From: Bactrocera neohumeralis
Lineage: Eukaryota > Arthropoda > Insecta > Diptera > Tephritidae
Reading direction: 5' to 3'
Length of the DNA stretch: 64,000 bases
NCBI RefSeq assembly: GCF_024586455.1
Contig: NC_065921.1
Location: 4,278,001-4,342,000, forward strand
The position numbers and the translations under genes were made by a program. The notes beneath the pieces are model-generated. The model was not told where the DNA came from, did not search any database, and saw only the letters and a list, made by a program, of their open reading frames with translations. Positions 61,501 through 64,000 of the stretch are shown in pieces (within the stretch, counting starts at the first letter, position 1; each line of letters opens with the position of its first letter).

Positions 61501-63190
61501 CGAGAGCTGCAGAAGCTAACACAACATTTACAAAATACCCAATTACAAATTAGTTCGGTAAGAATGTATAATTGTAAAATAGTTATTTTAAATACCTAAG
61601 CTTTTATACGCATTGCTTTTGCCCTAACCACAGGTACGCTCGATGGTAACACAATTACTGGAAACTCAACGTCAAATGACTGATGCGTTGTTGATGTGTC
61701 GTGCGGCCATCTCAAATCAAGACGCAGAGTTGGTGTCCGAGTATCAATTAAAAATCGAACCAGACTTCAATGAAGCGCGCCAAATACTTGAAAAGAAAGT
61801 AGAGGAACCAAAAGCGGACGATCCATTTGGGGAAAATAGTACTGTGGAATCAACAACGAAAACTACAAACGGATTCGCCAGTAATGGCTTTGGTAATGAC
61901 CCTTTCACAGCAAATAGCGGCAGTGCAACTATTGGTCGCACTGGATTTGATGACAGCTTTACGGCTACAAGTGGATTTGGTGAAAGCGGATTCGATGGTT
62001 TTGGTAGCAATAGCGGCTTTAGTCAACCAGCAAAGGATCCCTTCGGCGGAGATGCTTTCGCAAATAAACCTAGTAATGCAATAACGCCTGAGGTACGTTA
62101 GACGTTTAATCCTAGTTAAAATTTGTGCTTATATAATAGCTTATTTGTTAACATTATGGCAGCCGGGTAAAGATGACTTCGGAAGTGATCCATTTGCCGC
62201 GTTACATGCACCTACCGGACAGGGTCAAGTGTTAAGCCCAAATGCCCAAAAATCTGGACCACCACCGAGGCCTGAGTCGCCAAGTCCAGCTTTGCCACCA
62301 AAGAAATCGAAGGTGCCACCTCCGCGTCCAGCACCACCACGCCCAATGCAGGTGAGTTAAAATTGTGAATGATAGCAGTTACGATAGAATCAATGCTTAA
62401 TTATTTGAATTTTCATACATATAAATTAAAAATATTTTACTCAAAGTTGCTGTCCCATTTAACTTATTATGTGTCAAAATGTGATTAAAATTATAAACAC
62501 GATAAATTAACCTTGCCACGTAGCTTCAAACCCCCAGCAGAAAACGTTGGAAATCGTATAAAATATATAATATTTTATAAATGATGAGCGTGATGAACTG
62601 AGTCGTTTTAGCTATGCCTGTTTGTCCGTCTCTATAAACACGAACTAGTTCCTCAGTCTTTGAGGTATCCATGTGAAATCTTGCAGCTGTCTTTTTATCC
62701 CCAAGAAGCTGCTGGTTTGTGGGGATGCCGATAGCGGACCACTATAGTATATACATATGTAGCTGCGTACAAACTAAAAGATCAGCATCACGTTCTTGTG
62801 TGGACAACTTTTTTAATTGTTAAAATACCTTTACGAAATTTGGTATAAATTATTAGCCAAGCCAAGTGCACAATAGACCTAAGGTCGCGGTGCAATCCCC
62901 GTCTATTTATCCAAGCGATGGCTATAATCTCACTGACCCATCCAAATCCAGTTGTTGTATGGATTTTTTTATTTGAGAACATTTTATTTCTCTTATTTAA
63001 AGAATCATTGACTATTGAATACTTTATTAAAACGGTGAACGTTCTATTACAGGGACCTGCACGGCCTGTTCAACCAGCTTCCGACGCATTCGGTTCTAAC
63101 ACATCCGGCGGAGGTGGTGGTTTTGCTGACTTTGCAGATTTCGACAATAAGGTTGGTAACAATTTTACAGTACGTTGGGATCGTTGGTAA
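58531..63190 (+). CDS. Eps-15: Eps15 endocytic adaptor, three EH domains
   Basis: Clathrin-coat scaffold protein acting at the plasma membrane and at synapses. Exons: 58531-58596, 58726-58962, 59159-59940, 60074-60245, 60310-60459, 60523-60612, 60943-61005, 61360-61557, 61634-62092, 62163-62351, 63053-63190, giving 847 aa. EH1 spans exons 1-2 (VWDLSDPNGKG), EH2 is in exon 3 (IWDLADQDKDGNLDKHEF), and EH3 crosses exons 3-4 (DSDRDKDGLVSG, ALCDTNQSGKL). NPF-binding EH folds and Ca-loop Asp patterns are visible. Exons 5-8 make a long coiled coil for dimerisation. Exons 9-10 carry AP-2-binding DPF motifs (DDPFGE, NDPFT, KDPFGG, SDPFAA) and a Pro-rich SH3-binding stretch. The end is taken at TAA 63188-63190 with AATAAA at 63379; a possible donor at 63152 (AAG|GTTGGT) would allow a longer form. 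Confidence 0.92.
60943..61005 (+). other. Eps-15: 63-nt symmetric exon of Eps-15, cassette candidate
   Basis: The exon runs from acceptor CATTAG to donor CAG|GTTTGT, is phase 0 at both ends and codes 21 residues beginning SIDYQTVLKNM within the coiled coil. Its flanking introns (330 and 354 bp) are longer than most in this gene, and its donor is weak. Skipping would keep the frame, so alternative use is plausible but not shown. Confidence 0.6.
62555..62790 (-). repeat. Dispersed repeat family A, copy 5 (reverse), Eps-15 intron 10
   Basis: Read on the minus strand it has 'tatagtggtccgctatcgg', 'cagcagcttcttgggga', 'ctcaaagactgagg' and 'agacggacaaacaggcat', the family order. Both ends are worn. 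Confidence 0.65.
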
Positions 63191-63378
63191 TGCATGCATG
63201 CCACACTGGCACTAACATATTCCTTAGGCATAATCCCTGAGTCACACTATTTGTTCTTAGACATAACATTAATAACACCACGTTTTATTTAATATTTATC
63301 AAAATTATTATTATTTTTTATTTTAAGTAGTTGATTTTGTTATGATTAATTTTTTGTTTACAACAACATTTGCTAACC

Positions 63379-63384
63379 AATAAA
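63379..63384 (+). terminator. Eps-15: AATAAA polyadenylation signal, Eps-15
   Basis: Canonical hexamer 189 bp after the stop at 63188-63190, which supports that stop as the gene end. Confidence 0.55.
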
Positions 63385-64000
63385 ATTTGAAGTATTGTTT
63401 TGAGTTAATACAACAAAAAGGTAATTGAACAATTATTTTCATTTATAGTCTGTATAAATCAGTATTAAATATCACATCACAACTATTCAATATTTTTCGA
63501 TCATAAAGAAACAGTTTTATTACATACATATTTACGCACAAGTGTTACAAATCCCTTCCAAAGTTGAAGTCATAGTTTTTTTTATTTAATTTTTCGCTTG
63601 CAAAGTTCTTAGTTTTTATATTAATTTAAATAGTGCCAAGCTGTTTACTTGCCAGCTTTCCTGGTTAATTTTTGTAGTCACTTTTTCCACCATTGTGTTC
63701 AACTTGCCGATAAAACTAACAGTGCGCTTCCATTTTCTGAAACTCTATTTGCAGTGAACATCATATTATCAATCACGTTTATATAAATATTAAGTAAAAG
63801 TTATTTAACTATAAGTGTTTTTTCTTATCAAAACAAAGCAGACAAAAAAGGTAAACCATGACATACGAATACATACCCATGAATCCATATATCTACTTAG
63901 AAAATGAAGGAAATGAATGAGACATATAAGATAAAGAGTCGTTAATATTCTTAGTTAATTTAAATATAAATTATAAAAAATGCATAAAATCGAAAAATTC
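63385..64000. other. AT-rich sequence after Eps-15
   Basis: No open frame or element recognised. A further Eps-15 exon beyond the window cannot be excluded. Confidence 0.4.

Noticed and set aside
1..64000. CRISPR array, operon structure or bacterial insertion sequence
   Set aside because: No regularly spaced repeats; all genes have spliceosomal introns or eukaryotic neighbours, and all mobile elements are of insect type.

Overview
The window looks like nuclear DNA of a higher fly, most likely a tephritid fruit fly (Bactrocera, Zeugodacus or Ceratitis type). This is an inference from three things: every recognisable protein is closest to a Drosophila protein, the introns are mostly 55-110 bp with GT-AG ends, and the AT-rich spacers are full of tacatatgta-type repeats and decayed mariner, Tc1, hAT and LINE copies. 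There is no bacterial, viral, rRNA or CRISPR content, and I recognised no tRNA gene.

Layout. 1-17029: 17 kb with no supportable gene, carrying LINE, mariner and Tc1-like remnants; it is probably the 5' flank or a long first intron of the next gene. 17030-22690 (+): Usp15-31-type deubiquitinase, whose initiator exon I could not place. 24459-27703 (-): odorant receptor Or49b, seven exons, with a Tc1-like element in intron 1 and a nested repeat plus MITE in intron 5. 29203-36056 (+): spatzle 6-type cystine-knot ligand, whose signal peptide is split by a 5.5 kb transposon-bearing intron. 36057-42152: spacer with a hAT remnant and three mariner remnants.

42153-63190 is a gene-dense block: a suppressor-APC-domain protein (+), CHCHD1/mS37 (-), a NEURL2-like NHR-SOCS protein (+), GstE12 (-), Mediator subunit 29/intersex (-), an NSE2-type SUMO ligase (+), the H3K9 methyltransferase eggless/SETDB1 (-) and the endocytic adaptor Eps-15 (+). 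Genes here mostly lie in convergent or divergent pairs with 0.1-1.3 kb between them.

The neighbours do not form a pathway, as is usual in a fly genome. The one functional echo is that the SUMO ligase lies tail to tail with eggless, whose reconstructed protein carries several SUMO-interaction-like motifs. I rebuilt the exon structures by hand from splice sites and reading phase. All complete models close in frame: Or49b 374 aa, spz6 412, SAPCD-like 502, NEURL2-like 345, GstE12 225, NSE2 212, Egg 1401, Eps-15 847. I found no convincing unknown molecular system. The most useful leads are an in-frame 63-nt intron inside the SUMO-ligase RING, a fold-back MITE nested in a hairpin-ended repeat, and a near-intact-ended mariner deletion derivative.
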